64,000 nt of DNA from Solirubrobacter ginsenosidimutans (lineage in GTDB: Bacteria > Actinomycetota > Thermoleophilia > Solirubrobacterales > Solirubrobacteraceae), in NCBI RefSeq assembly GCF_027587205.1, contig NZ_JAPDOD010000003.1:357795-421794 (forward strand), in the 5' to 3' direction. Of the stretch, positions 43,731-53,242 are shown in pieces. Within the stretch, counting starts at the first letter, position 1. Each line of letters begins with the position of its first letter. Both the position numbers and the translations under genes were made by a program. Under the pieces are notes generated by a model, which had not been told where the DNA came from, made no database searches, and was given only the letters and a program-made list of their open reading frames with translations.

Positions 43731-44965
43731 CTACGCCTCGACAGCGCTTGTCAGGATCGGGATGGCCGCCGCAACCAGCGTCCCTCCGTCCACCGGGCAC
43801 TCGACCTGGAGTCGCCCATCGAGCGCTTCCAGCCGGTCCCGCAGGCCCTGAAGTCCAGCTCCCTCCGCGCGGGCTCCGCCGACGCCGTCGTCCCGTACCT
43901 CGACGCGGAGCGTCGCGTCCTCGACCCACGCGGCGACCGCGGCGCTCGCGGCGCGGGCGTGCTTGGCGACGTTGGTGAGCGCTTCGGCGATGACGAAGTA
44001 CGCGGTCGCTTCGATCGTGCCGGGCAGGCGCTCGGTGGGGATCTCGAGCGTCACCGGCACCGGCATCCGCGAGGCAAGCGCCTCGACGCCCGCGCCCAGC
44101 CCGCCCCGAGCCAGCGCCGCCGGGAGGATCCCGTGGGCGAGGTCGCGCAGCTCGTCGGTGGCGTGCTGCGCGTGCTCAAGCGCCTCAGCCACGAGCGACG
44201 CAGCGTTTCCGTCGTCGGGTCGGAGCGCGCCTTGGGCCAACTTGAGCGTGATCACCGTGTGGACGAGGCGTTGTTGCGCCCCGTCGTGCAAGTCGCGCAC
44301 GACCCGCCGCCGTTCCTCGTCGGCCGCGGCCACGATCCGCGTCCGCGACGCGGTGAGCTTCGCACGGGCGTCGATGTTCGCGATCGCGGTGGCCATCAGC
44401 TCGGTGAACTCCCCGATTCGCCACTCGATGTCCTCCGGCAGCGGCTCGACTGAGGTGGCGATCATCACGCCCCAGACCTCACCGTCGACGACGATCGGCG
44501 TGCCGGCCGCCGAGCGGGCGCCTGCCGCGCTCCCCGTCGTCCCGACTCTGCCGGCCGCGTCCTCGTCGTCGTGGTCCTTGCGCGCGGGCCGTCCCGTACG
44601 CAACACCCTCGGGGCCAAGCTGATCTCATCCAGCGCCAGCGGAGTGCCGGTCGGAACCTTCGAGGCGATCTCGCCCCAGCTCGCGACGACGGTGACGGCC
44701 GCGTCGTCCTCGTGTGGAATTCGACTCCGATGACGTTCTCGCCGGTGGCGAGATGGGTGAGTGCGCCGCGCAAGCGCTCCACATCATCCGGATGGACGAA
44801 CTCGACGAACGGCCGCGACAGGAGCTCCTCCCGCGAATAGCCCAGCACGCGCTCGAACGACGCGTTGACCAGCTTGTAGTAGCCGTCGAAGCCGGCGATG
44901 CAAAACAGGTCGGGCGAGAACTCGAAGAACTGGCCCAACTCGTATTCCGGTGCTGGCACCGGCAT
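43731..44965 (-). pseudogene. Deletion-damaged PAS-GAF histidine kinase
   Basis: ATG 44965 opens a PAS domain (MPVPAPEYELGQFFEFSPDL onwards) that ends abruptly near 44,716 at GVEF. One frame away, and directly adjoining, is the middle of a GAF domain (EDDAAVTVVASWGEIASKVP), followed by an intact HisKA_3 domain (RRVVRDLHDGAQQRLV) and HATPase (VIAEALTNVAKHA, DGVGGA). The paralogue at 61286-63772 has the same PAS start and C-terminus with about 425 residues between them. So one deletion joined PAS to half a GAF, out of frame. The kinase half might still be made from an internal start. A single-base sequence error at the join is an alternative. Confidence 0.72.
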
Positions 44966-45035
44966 GCCGGAAGTATGACTCTTCGCGGTCGAGCCGGAAC
45001 GGCACGTCCTGTTTGACGGCCGGTCGCCAGGCGGC

Positions 45036-46415
45036 TCAGTCGGGGTGGGATCGATCGGCGCGGGTCAGCTGGCGATCGAAGACCGTCATCACGAGGACCA
45101 CGACGCTGATGGCGATCAGAATCCATGAGACGTGGTGCAGCCCCGCGTCGTCGACGTGGGTGCGGAACGCGACGCCGGTGATGGTGGCCGCCGCGATCGA
45201 GCCGACGTAGCCGAAGGTCCGCAGCAGCCCGGAGGCGGTGCCGACCGTCTCGGCGGGTGCCTCTCTGTACAGCGCCGTCTGGTTGGTGACGTTGCTGGAC
45301 CCGGACATCAGGCCGAACAGCCCGGTGACCGCGATGATCGCGACGATCGGGCTGTCGGTGGTCAGGAACAAGGTGGCGACGGCCCCGGTCAACGACAGGA
45401 CGGCGGAGATGATCAGCGGCGTTCGGATCGTGTTGCGGCGCGAGACGACGCGAGCTGCGACGGCCGACAGGGTGCCCATCGGGATCAGGAGCAGGCCGGC
45501 CTGGTAGGCGGAGAGGCCCTGGGCGGCCTCGATCCATTGGGTGAGCCCGTACAGGATCACGTAGATGCCGAGCAGCGTGAGCCCGGAGCGGATGTAGGTG
45601 CGGGTCAGCGGCAGGTTCGAGGCCAACAGGCGAACGTCGAGGAAGGGGTTGGTGGCCCGCAGCTCCCACGCGACGAGCGCGAGCCACGCGGCGGCTGAGG
45701 TGGCGAGCGCGATCCAGTCGGCGTCGGGCAGCGAGAGCAGGAAGACGAGCAGCGCGGTCATCGCGCTGCCAAAGCCCACCACGCCGGCCAGGTCGATGCG
45801 CGTGACGACCTCGCGCGACGAGCGCCCGCGCAACTGGTCGTGATCCGTCGCCACCCAGAGCATGGCCATGACGAACGTGGCGCAGGCGATCGGGACGTTG
45901 ATCAGGAACGCGGCCCGCCAGTCGAACCAGCCCACGAGCAGGCCGCCGATGGTGGGGCCGATCGCGACGGTCGCGGCGCCGGCGATCGCCAGGCCGCCCA
46001 GGACGGTGACCGGCGGGGACACCAGGCCGACCGTGGCGGCGCGCCGGCGGATCAGCAGCATCGCCGACGGGTACCCGGCCGACGTGCCGAGGCCGATCAG
46101 GACGCGAGCGACGACCAGGGTCGCCATGTTGTGGGCGAAGCCGCCGACGATCCCGCCCAGCAGCACGATCGTGATGCCGCCCAGGAACACGCGCCGCGGG
46201 CCGAACTCCTCCGAGAGCCGTCCGGCGGTGGGCTGGGCGATGGCGCTGGTCAGGTACAGGCTGGAGATCAGGATCGAAGTCATGCCCACCGACACGTGCA
46301 TGGCGGCCGCGATCGACACGAGGGCGGTCGCGATGACTGAGCTGTTGATCGGGTTCAGCGCCGAGCCCATGAACAGTGGCGCGACGAAGCGTGGCCCAAA
46401 CGGCCGGGCCTCCAT
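45036..46415 (-). CDS. MFS drug/metabolite exporter (DHA2-like)
   Basis: The protein is about 459 aa (MEARPFGPRFVAPLFMGSAL) with 12-14 helices. The MFS loop motif GRLSEEFGPRRVFL is present, plus GWFDWRAAFLINVPI, a strong DHA2/EmrB-QacA marker. It likely expels a toxic compound with proton antiport. GAGG precedes ATG 46415; a longer TTG start (46478) would run into the operator region. It is divergent from a MarR gene across two palindromic sites, the typical MarR-controlled efflux arrangement. Confidence 0.9.
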   Translation of the reverse strand: MEARPFGPRFVAPLFMGSALNPINSSVIATALVSIAAAMHVSVGMTSILISSLYLTSAIAQPTAGRLSEEFGPRRVFLGGITIVLLGGIVGGFAHNMATLVVARVLIGLGTSAGYPSAMLLIRRRAATVGLVSPPVTVLGGLAIAGAATVAIGPTIGGLLVGWFDWRAAFLINVPIACATFVMAMLWVATDHDQLRGRSSREVVTRIDLAGVVGFGSAMTALLVFLLSLPDADWIALATSAAAWLALVAWELRATNPFLDVRLLASNLPLTRTYIRSGLTLLGIYVILYGLTQWIEAAQGLSAYQAGLLLIPMGTLSAVAARVVSRRNTIRTPLIISAVLSLTGAVATLFLTTDSPIVAIIAVTGLFGLMSGSSNVTNQTALYREAPAETVGTASGLLRTFGYVGSIAAATITGVAFRTHVDDAGLHHVSWILIAISVVVLVMTVFDRQLTRADRSHPD

Positions 46416-46502
46416 GGCGGTCGCCTCGCGATGCACGGATGCACGGATGCTGCTGGTGGCGTCGGTCGATGCGTCCAAGTGCTTCCCCGGGGGTCGAGTT
46501 AC

Positions 46503-46537
46503 GCAGGCTACCTGTCAAGTAATAGCAGGCAGCCTGC
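46503..46537. promoter_or_regulatory. Two MarR-type operator sites, 22 bp apart
   Basis: GCAGGC-T-ACCTGT (46503-46515) and GCAGGC-A-GCCTGC (46525-46537) are 13-bp near-perfect and perfect palindromes with the same core. Centres are 22 bp apart, two helical turns. They lie in the spacer between the MFS start and the MarR ATG (46558), 20 bases before the latter. This is what a MarR dimer pair repressing both genes would use. Confidence 0.75.
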
Positions 46538-46557
46538 CTACATCTACAATGGAGCCC

Positions 46558-47007
46558 ATGAGCGCCGAACCAGTGACGGAAGCCGAGACGGCCACCGCAT
46601 TGATGACGGCGATGACGCGGCTGCGGGCCCGGCTCCGGGCGGAGTCCGCGCCGACCGACATGTCGTTGACCTGGTCGCAGATCACGACCCTGGCGCGGAT
46701 CGTCAGGGAGGGGCCGACGACGACCAGCGCGCTGGCGCAGGCCGAGCACGTACGGCGTCAGTCGATGGCCGAGACGGTTGCGCGGCTCCGCGCCGACGGC
46801 CTCATCACGGCCGACCAGGACCCGAACGATGGCCGCAAGACGCTGCTCAGTGCGACGCGCGAGGGCCGGTCGCTGACGCTGGCCATCCCGGCCGCCCGGA
46901 CGACCTGGCTCGAACAGGCGGTCCGGACGCTACTCGACGCCGACGAGCAACAGACCTTGTTGGCCGGCGCCGCAATCATGGATCGGATCGCCGACAGCGA
47001 CGTCTGA
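46558..47007 (+). CDS. MarR-family repressor
   Basis: The 149-aa winged-helix protein has the recognition region TTTSALAQAEHVRRQSMAETVARLRADGLI and the wing DPNDGRKTLLSATREGR, both diagnostic for MarR. Dimer helices sit at both ends. An ATG at 46549 three codons upstream is an alternative start. Likely represses itself and the divergent MFS pump through the paired sites at 46503-46537 and is released by the pump's substrate. Confidence 0.9.
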   Translation: MSAEPVTEAETATALMTAMTRLRARLRAESAPTDMSLTWSQITTLARIVREGPTTTSALAQAEHVRRQSMAETVARLRADGLITADQDPNDGRKTLLSATREGRSLTLAIPAARTTWLEQAVRTLLDADEQQTLLAGAAIMDRIADSDV

Positions 47008-47170
47008 CGCGGACTGCAGGAGCCGTCCGTTCGAAGGGACAGCCGCCGCTGTTCGCGAGCGCGGTGATCGCGGCGTCATCCCTTCATAGCGTCGCTGCGA
47101 TGAAGTCGCGGTTCGTCGGCGCTGCCGGTGATCACCGGGATCGGGGCCAGGCCGCTGCGCATGGAGCCCG

Positions 47171-49951
47171 ATGACCGGCAGTGAGCACACGGTTTCGTTC
47201 GTGGCTCGCCTCGCTCCCCGGGCGCTGGTCGGGCGCGGGCGCGAGCGTGAGTTGCTCGATCAGCGCCTGCGCGCCGTGCGCGCGGGAGACAGCAGCGTGC
47301 TTGTCTTGCTGGGCGAGCGGGGGATCGGGAAGACGGCGCTGCTGGAGTACGCAGCCGCCTCGGCTGGGGGCCTGCGGATCCTGCGCGCGGCCGGGGTGGA
47401 GTCCGAGATGCAGCTTCCTTTCGCGTGCCTGCATCAGCTCTGCGCGCCGCTGCTCGATCGGCTTGACCGGCTCCCCGGCCCCCAGCGCACCGCGCTGGCC
47501 ACCACGTTCGGACAGAGCGAGGGGACGATGCCGGATCGGCTGTTCGTGGGCCTGGCCGTGTTGGGCCTGCTCGCCGACGTAGCGGCCGAAGGCCCGCTGG
47601 TATGCGTCGTCGACGACGCGCAGTGGCTGGATCACGCCTCCGCGCAGGCGCTCGGCTTGGTGGCCCGGCGGCTGCTGGCCGAGCCGGTGTTGATGCTGTT
47701 CGCGGCGCGCGAGCCCGGCCAAGCGTTGCGGGGACTGCCGGATCTGGTCGTCAAGGGACTGCACGGGACCGATGCGCGCGAGCTGCTGCGGTCGGTGGTC
47801 CCGGGCACGCTGGATGCGCGCGTCGGCGCCCGCATGGTGGCCGAGACCGGCGGGAACCCGCTGGCGTTGCTCGAACTGTCGCGCGGGCTCACGCCGGCGC
47901 AACTGGCGGGCGGGTTCGGCCTGCCGGCGCCATTGCTCGCGGGCCGGCTCGAGGAGGAGTTCGCGCGCCGGCTCGACACCCTGCCGGCGGACACGCGACG
48001 GCTCGTGCTGCTCGCGGCCGCGGAGCCGGCGGGCGATCCGGCGCGCGTGTTGCGCGCGGCCGCCCAACTCGCGATCAACGGCTCCTCGCTGGCGCCGGCC
48101 GAGCACGCGGAGTTCTTGGAGATCGCCACCGGCGTGCGCTTCCGCAACCCGCTCGTGCGCTCGGCCGTCTATGGCGCGGCGTCACCGGTCGAGCGACGCG
48201 AGGCGCACCGGGCGCTGGCGGCGGCGACCGACCCGGCGACTGATCCCGACTGGCGCGCGTGGCACCAGGCGCAGGCCGCGGACGGCCCGGACGACGCAGT
48301 CGCCGCCCAACTCGAACGCAGCGCCGGCCGCGCACAGGCTCGCGGCGGGCTCGCGGCGGCGGCAGCGTTCTTGGAGCGGGCGGTCGCGTTGACCGTCGAT
48401 CCATCCGAGCGCGCGCGGCGCGCGCTTGCTGCGGCGCAAGCGTCATACGAAGCCGGCGCGCTCGACCAAGCACTGACCCTGCTGGGCGAGGCCACCGCAC
48501 TCGACGCGCACCAGCGCGCGCGAGCGCGGCTGCTGCACGCCCAGATCGGGTGCGCCGCCCGGCGGGGCGGCGACGGGCCGACGCTGCTGCTCGACGCGGC
48601 GCGCGAACTGGAGCCGTTCGACCCGCGGCTCGCGCGCGAGATCTACCTCGAAGCGCTCGCGGCAGCGCGCTTCGCCGGCCCGCTCGCCACCGGCGCCGGC
48701 GTGCTGGAGGTCAGCCGCGCCGCGCTCGCCGCACCGCCACCAGCATCGCCGACACCCGCAGATCTGCTGCTTGAAGGGATGGCGACCCTTTGCAGCGACG
48801 GGTTCGCGGCGGGTACCCCGATCCTCCAGCGAGCGCTGCGCGCGTTCCGCGACGAGCCCGCCCAGCCCGCGCAGAACGCGCACTGGCTGGCCCTCGCGTG
48901 TGCAGACGTGTGGGACGAGGAGACCTGGAGACTGCTCGCGACGCGTGAGCTCGAGCGCGCCCGGGCCGCCGGAGCGCTGACCACGTTGCCGCTCGTGCTC
49001 AGCACGCTCAGCTACATCCAGGCCATCTCCGGCGACGTCACCGCGGCCGCGTTGCTGCTCGACGAGATGCGAGCGAGCACAGAGGCGACGGGCATCCCCA
49101 CCTACCACGCCGTCGCGCTCTGGATCGCCGCGTTGCGGGGTCACGAAGCCGAGCTGGAGGCGCTGGTCGACGCCGCGACCGAAGCCGCTTTCGCGCGCGG
49201 CGAGGGCATTGTCCTGGCGATGGCCCAGCAGGCCGGCGCGGTCCTCTACAACGGGCTCGGCCGCTACGACGCCGCGCTCGCGACAGTCCGCGAAGCCGCC
49301 GACGTTCCCGCGCTCTCCGAGCTCGGCTCGCCACGCGCCGCGCTGGAGCTGATCGAGGCGGCGGTCCGCTCGGGAGAGCGCGCGCTCGCCACACGCGCTC
49401 TCGAGCGGCTCGTGCAGAGCACTCGCCCGAGCGGGAGCAACTGGGCGCTCGGGGTCGAGGCGCGCTCGCGCGCTCTGCTCAGCGACGGCGAGGACGCCGA
49501 ACGCCTCTACAGGGAAGCGATCGCCCGGCTCCAGCGCACCGGCATGCGCTTCCAACTCGCCCGCACGCACCTCCTCTACGGCGAATGGCAGCGGCGCGAG
49601 GGCGACCGCCTCGCCGCCCGTGAGCATCTGCGCACGGCCCACGCGCGGTTCACGGCGATGGGTACCCAAGCCTTCGCCGCACGCGCGGAACGCGAGCTCG
49701 CGGCCACCGGCGAGCGCGTGCGCAAACGCCACTTCGAACCGCACGCGGAGCTCACCCCGCAGGAGGCCCAAGTCGCCGGCCTCGCCCGCGACGGCCTGTC
49801 CAACCCGGAGATCGGCGCACGCCTGTTCATCAGCCCGCGCACCGTCGAATACCACCTCCGCAAGGTCTACAGCAAGCTCAACATCGACTCGCGCCGGAAG
49901 CTCGACGCGGTGCTGCGCGAGCCGCCCTCCGCCGGGACCAGCTCAGCCTAG
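47171..49951 (+). CDS. Large LuxR-family ATPase regulator (LAL type), copy 3
   Basis: The 926-aa product begins MTGSEHTVSFVARLAPRALV. Walker A is GERGIGKTALLE; Walker B is LVCVVDDAQWLD. The TPR-like middle and the C-terminal LuxR helix-turn-helix (LTPQEAQVAGLARDGLSNPEIG, SPRTVEYHLRKVYSKLNI) follow. It is the same length as copy 1 (4849-7629) and clearly of one origin with it and copy 2. It lies 69 bases upstream of acyl-CoA module B on the same strand, so it may be that module's activator; copy 1 lies near module A. Confidence 0.92.
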   Translation: MTGSEHTVSFVARLAPRALVGRGRERELLDQRLRAVRAGDSSVLVLLGERGIGKTALLEYAAASAGGLRILRAAGVESEMQLPFACLHQLCAPLLDRLDRLPGPQRTALATTFGQSEGTMPDRLFVGLAVLGLLADVAAEGPLVCVVDDAQWLDHASAQALGLVARRLLAEPVLMLFAAREPGQALRGLPDLVVKGLHGTDARELLRSVVPGTLDARVGARMVAETGGNPLALLELSRGLTPAQLAGGFGLPAPLLAGRLEEEFARRLDTLPADTRRLVLLAAAEPAGDPARVLRAAAQLAINGSSLAPAEHAEFLEIATGVRFRNPLVRSAVYGAASPVERREAHRALAAATDPATDPDWRAWHQAQAADGPDDAVAAQLERSAGRAQARGGLAAAAAFLERAVALTVDPSERARRALAAAQASYEAGALDQALTLLGEATALDAHQRARARLLHAQIGCAARRGGDGPTLLLDAARELEPFDPRLAREIYLEALAAARFAGPLATGAGVLEVSRAALAAPPPASPTPADLLLEGMATLCSDGFAAGTPILQRALRAFRDEPAQPAQNAHWLALACADVWDEETWRLLATRELERARAAGALTTLPLVLSTLSYIQAISGDVTAAALLLDEMRASTEATGIPTYHAVALWIAALRGHEAELEALVDAATEAAFARGEGIVLAMAQQAGAVLYNGLGRYDAALATVREAADVPALSELGSPRAALELIEAAVRSGERALATRALERLVQSTRPSGSNWALGVEARSRALLSDGEDAERLYREAIARLQRTGMRFQLARTHLLYGEWQRREGDRLAAREHLRTAHARFTAMGTQAFAARAERELAATGERVRKRHFEPHAELTPQEAQVAGLARDGLSNPEIGARLFISPRTVEYHLRKVYSKLNIDSRRKLDAVLREPPSAGTSSA

Positions 49952-50020
49952 GCGCGAACTGGGGCGTCGACCGGGCACCTGACGGATCCAGAGCAGCGCT
50001 GGACCTTCGACCCTCAGCGT

Positions 50021-51241
50021 ATGAGCATCACCGCGACACTGCCGCACATCCCAGGGCCGTATCTGGGCCCGGGACTGCTTCCTGGAGACTTCTACGCGTA
50101 CGAGGACCTGCTCGCCCCTGGCGAACGCGAGACGGTCGAGCGGCTGCGCGAGTTCCTGCGCAGCGAGGTCGCGCCGATCGTGACCGACCACTGGGCGCGT
50201 GACGCATTCCCGTTCCAGCTCATCCCGGGCTTCGCCAACCTCGGGCTGAACACCTGGGCCGACCCGGACTCCGGGGACCCTGAGCCGAGCAATCTTCTGA
50301 AGGGGATCATCGCGCTCGAGCTCACGCACGCGGATGCCTCGATCGCCACCTTCTTCGGTGTGCACACCGGCCTGGCCATGGGCACGGTGCTGGCCTGCGG
50401 GGACGCTGAGCAGCAGCGCCGCTGGCTGCCGGCGATGAGTGGCTTCGAGAAGGTCGGCGCGTTCGGCTTGACCGAGCCGCACGGTGGCTCGGACGTCGCC
50501 GGCGGCCTGCAGACGACCGCGCGCCGCGACGGCGACGAGTGGATCCTCAACGGCGCCAAGCGCTGGATCGGCAACGCGACGTTCGCCGACCTGGTGGTCA
50601 TCTGGGCCCGTGACGTCGACACGGACAGGGTGTTGGGCTTCATCGTCGAGAAGGGCACGCCAGGCTTTCACGCCAGCAAGATCGAGCGCAAGATGGCGCT
50701 GCGGATCGTGCAGAACGCCGACATCGTGCTCGACGACTGCCGCGTGCCGGAGGCTAACCGGCTGGCGCACGCGGATTCGTTCAAGGACACCGCCAAGATC
50801 CTGCGCCAGACCCGCAGCGGCGTTGCCTGGGAGGCGGTCGGGATCATGCTCGCCGCCTACGAGATCGCGCTCGGCTACGCGACCGAGCGCGAACAGTTCG
50901 GGCGCCCGATCGGCAAGTTCCAGCTCGTCCAGGACCTGCTGGTCAAGATGCTCGGCAACGCCACCGGGTCGTTCGGGATGATGGTCCGCTTGGCCCAGCT
51001 CCAGGACGCGGGCGTTTTCAAGGATGAGCACTCGGCGCTGGCCAAGGCCTACTGCACGGTGCGCATGCGCGAGACCGTGGGCTGGGCGCGCGAGTTGCTG
51101 GGCGGCAACGGCATCGTGCTCGACTACAACGTCGGCCGCTTCGTCGCCGATGCCGAGGCGATCTATTCCTACGAGGGCACGCGTGAGATCCAGACGTTGA
51201 TCGTCGGGCGCGCCGTCACCGGTCTCGGGGCGTTCGTGTGA
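50021..51241 (+). CDS. Acyl-CoA dehydrogenase, GCDH/ACX4-like (module B)
   Basis: The 406-aa flavoprotein is a close copy of the module A enzyme at 11512-12747, with the C-terminal half mostly identical. It has FGLTEPHGGSDVAGG, KRWIGNATFADLVVIWAR, ARELLGGNGIVLDYNVGRF and the base Glu in YSYEGTREIQTLIVGR. First gene of the six-gene module B. Its stop overlaps the CoA-transferase start as TGATG, whereas module A has a 4-base gap at this point. Substrate uncertain (short-chain, branched or dicarboxylic acyl-CoA). Confidence 0.93.
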   Translation: MSITATLPHIPGPYLGPGLLPGDFYAYEDLLAPGERETVERLREFLRSEVAPIVTDHWARDAFPFQLIPGFANLGLNTWADPDSGDPEPSNLLKGIIALELTHADASIATFFGVHTGLAMGTVLACGDAEQQRRWLPAMSGFEKVGAFGLTEPHGGSDVAGGLQTTARRDGDEWILNGAKRWIGNATFADLVVIWARDVDTDRVLGFIVEKGTPGFHASKIERKMALRIVQNADIVLDDCRVPEANRLAHADSFKDTAKILRQTRSGVAWEAVGIMLAAYEIALGYATEREQFGRPIGKFQLVQDLLVKMLGNATGSFGMMVRLAQLQDAGVFKDEHSALAKAYCTVRMRETVGWARELLGGNGIVLDYNVGRFVADAEAIYSYEGTREIQTLIVGRAVTGLGAFV

Positions 51242-52467
51242 TGGCCGGCGAATCGGTTCTTGCGGGCGTGAAGGTGCTCGACGCCGCCAGCTTCATCGCC
51301 GGTCCCGCGGCGGCGGCCGTGCTGGCCGACTTCGGCGCCGAGGTGATCAAGCTCGAGCCTCCCGCCGGCGATCTCTCGCGCGTGCTGAGCTCGGTGCCAC
51401 CGTGTCCCCGGGCGCGCGCCAACTACAGCTGGGAGCTGACCAACCGCAACAAGCGGAGTGTGGCGATCGACCTCAAGGCCCCGACGGCGACGGAGGTCCT
51501 CAGCCGGCTGGTCGGGTGGGCGGACGTGGTGATCACGAACTTCCCCCACGGCACGCGCGAGAAGCTGCACCTCGGCTACGAGGAGGTCTCCGGCTGGAAC
51601 CCCCACGTGATCTACGCCGACGTCACCGGCTTCGGGGACGCCGGGCCTGACGCGGCGCTGCCGGGCTTTGACCTGACGGCCTACTGGGCGCGCAGCGGGC
51701 TGCTGGCCTCGACGCGCGACGCCGGCGCCCCGCCGACGGTCCCGATCCCGGGCAGCGGCGACTACGCGGCGGCCATGAGCCTGTGCGCAGCCATCGCGAC
51801 TGCGCTGTACCACCGCGAGCGCACCGGCCAGGGCATGAGCGTCGGCACCTCATTGTTGGCCGCCGGTGTGTGGTCGGCGGGCACGTTCGTCGCGGGCGCG
51901 CTGGCCGGCGGCACGTCCTTCGGAGCGCACGACCCAGCCGCGCCGACGAATCCGCTGATCAACCCCTACCAGTCCGCGGACGGCCGCTGGCTCATGCTCG
52001 TCGTGTCGCCGCCGCACTGGCCGGGGCTCGCGGCCGCGGTCGGGTATCCCTCGCTGCCCGAGGACCCGCGTTTCGCCGACGCTGAGCGCATCGCGCGCAA
52101 CTCGGCGACGCTGACCGAGCTGCTTGATACGGCGTTCCGCTCGCAGCCGCTGGCGCACTGGCGCGAGGTGCTCGACCGCGCGCACATCACCTACGGCGTG
52201 GTCCAGACGCCGGAGGAGGCGGCCGCGGACCCGCAGCTGCGCGCCAACGGCGTGGTCGTCCCGCTCGATGGCGACGACGATCTCACCGAGACGATCAGCA
52301 GCCCGATCACTCTGCGCGGGCGCGGCAAGACGCCCGCGCGGCGCGCGCCCGCGATCGGTGAGCACAACGACGATGTGCTGGGCGAACTCGGCTTCGACCG
52401 TGCGGACATCGCGCGTCTGCGCGCCGCGGGCGTGATCCCTTCGACGGCGCGAGCGGAGGCGGCGTGA
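51241..52467 (+). CDS. Type III (CaiB/BaiF) CoA-transferase (module B)
   Basis: The 408-aa paralogue of 10290-11507 has VKVLDAASFIAGPAAAAVLADFGAEVIKLE at the start and the catalytic Asp in PGSGDYAAAMS. The start ATG 51241 overlaps the upstream stop; a GTG one codon earlier is possible. It likely loads CoA from an acyl-CoA donor onto the pathway acid. Co-translated with the dehydrogenase and hydratase, same gene order as module A. Confidence 0.92.
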   Translation: MAGESVLAGVKVLDAASFIAGPAAAAVLADFGAEVIKLEPPAGDLSRVLSSVPPCPRARANYSWELTNRNKRSVAIDLKAPTATEVLSRLVGWADVVITNFPHGTREKLHLGYEEVSGWNPHVIYADVTGFGDAGPDAALPGFDLTAYWARSGLLASTRDAGAPPTVPIPGSGDYAAAMSLCAAIATALYHRERTGQGMSVGTSLLAAGVWSAGTFVAGALAGGTSFGAHDPAAPTNPLINPYQSADGRWLMLVVSPPHWPGLAAAVGYPSLPEDPRFADAERIARNSATLTELLDTAFRSQPLAHWREVLDRAHITYGVVQTPEEAAADPQLRANGVVVPLDGDDDLTETISSPITLRGRGKTPARRAPAIGEHNDDVLGELGFDRADIARLRAAGVIPSTARAEAA

Positions 52468-53222
52468 TGCCTGGCACCGTCCTGGTCGAGCGCGGCGACG
52501 GCGTGCTGACCATCACGCTCAACCGACCCGCGCAGAAGAACGCGGTCAACCATGACGTGGCCGTCGAGCTCGGCGCGGCGCTTGACCTCCTGGACAACGA
52601 TCCCGCGCTGTCGGTGGGTGTGTTGACCGGCGCGGGCGGGACCTTCTGCGCGGGCATGGACCTCAAGGCCTTCGCGCGCGGCGAGCTGCCCGTGCTCGAC
52701 GGACGCGGCTTCGGCGGGTTGACGCGCGCGCAGGTGCACAAGCCGCTGATCGCCGCGGTCGAGGGCTGGGCCCTCGGCGGCGGCTTCGAGCTCGCCCTCG
52801 CGTGCGATCTGATCGTCGCTGCCCAGGACGCGAGCTTCGGCTTCCCCGAGGTCAAGCGCGGGCTCGTCGCCTCCGAAGGCGGGCTGCTTCGCCTCCCGCG
52901 GCGCATCCCGTATCACGTCGCGCTGCGCGTGCTACTGACCGGCGACCCGCTGTTCGCCCCCGAGGCGGCGGAGCACGGGCTGCTCGCCGCCGACGTCACC
53001 GCCGCCGGTGGCGCGCTCGAAGCCGCCCACCAGCTGGCCCACCACATCGCCGCCAACGCGCCGCTCGCGCTCGCCGCGGTCAAAGACATCGTGCGCGCCG
53101 ACGAGCGTGCCGCCTTCGAGCGTCAGGACCCGATCGTCGCGAGGCTGGTCGCGAGCGCGGACGCGCACGAGGGCGCGCGCTCCTTCGCCGAGCGCCGTCC
53201 GCCCGTCTGGCACGGGCGCTGA
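52467..53222 (+). CDS. Enoyl-CoA hydratase/isomerase (module B)
   Basis: The 251-aa crotonase-family enzyme is a paralogue of 9523-10290. GGTFCAGMDLKAF and GGGFELALACDLIVAAQDASFGFPEV contain the oxyanion hole and acid/base region. The ATG overlaps the CoA-transferase stop. In module B its product can go directly to the 3-hydroxyacyl-CoA dehydrogenase encoded 20 bases downstream. Confidence 0.92.
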   Translation: MPGTVLVERGDGVLTITLNRPAQKNAVNHDVAVELGAALDLLDNDPALSVGVLTGAGGTFCAGMDLKAFARGELPVLDGRGFGGLTRAQVHKPLIAAVEGWALGGGFELALACDLIVAAQDASFGFPEVKRGLVASEGGLLRLPRRIPYHVALRVLLTGDPLFAPEAAEHGLLAADVTAAGGALEAAHQLAHHIAANAPLALAAVKDIVRADERAAFERQDPIVARLVASADAHEGARSFAERRPPVWHGR

Positions 53223-53242
53223 ACCCGAACTGGAGTGAAGCA

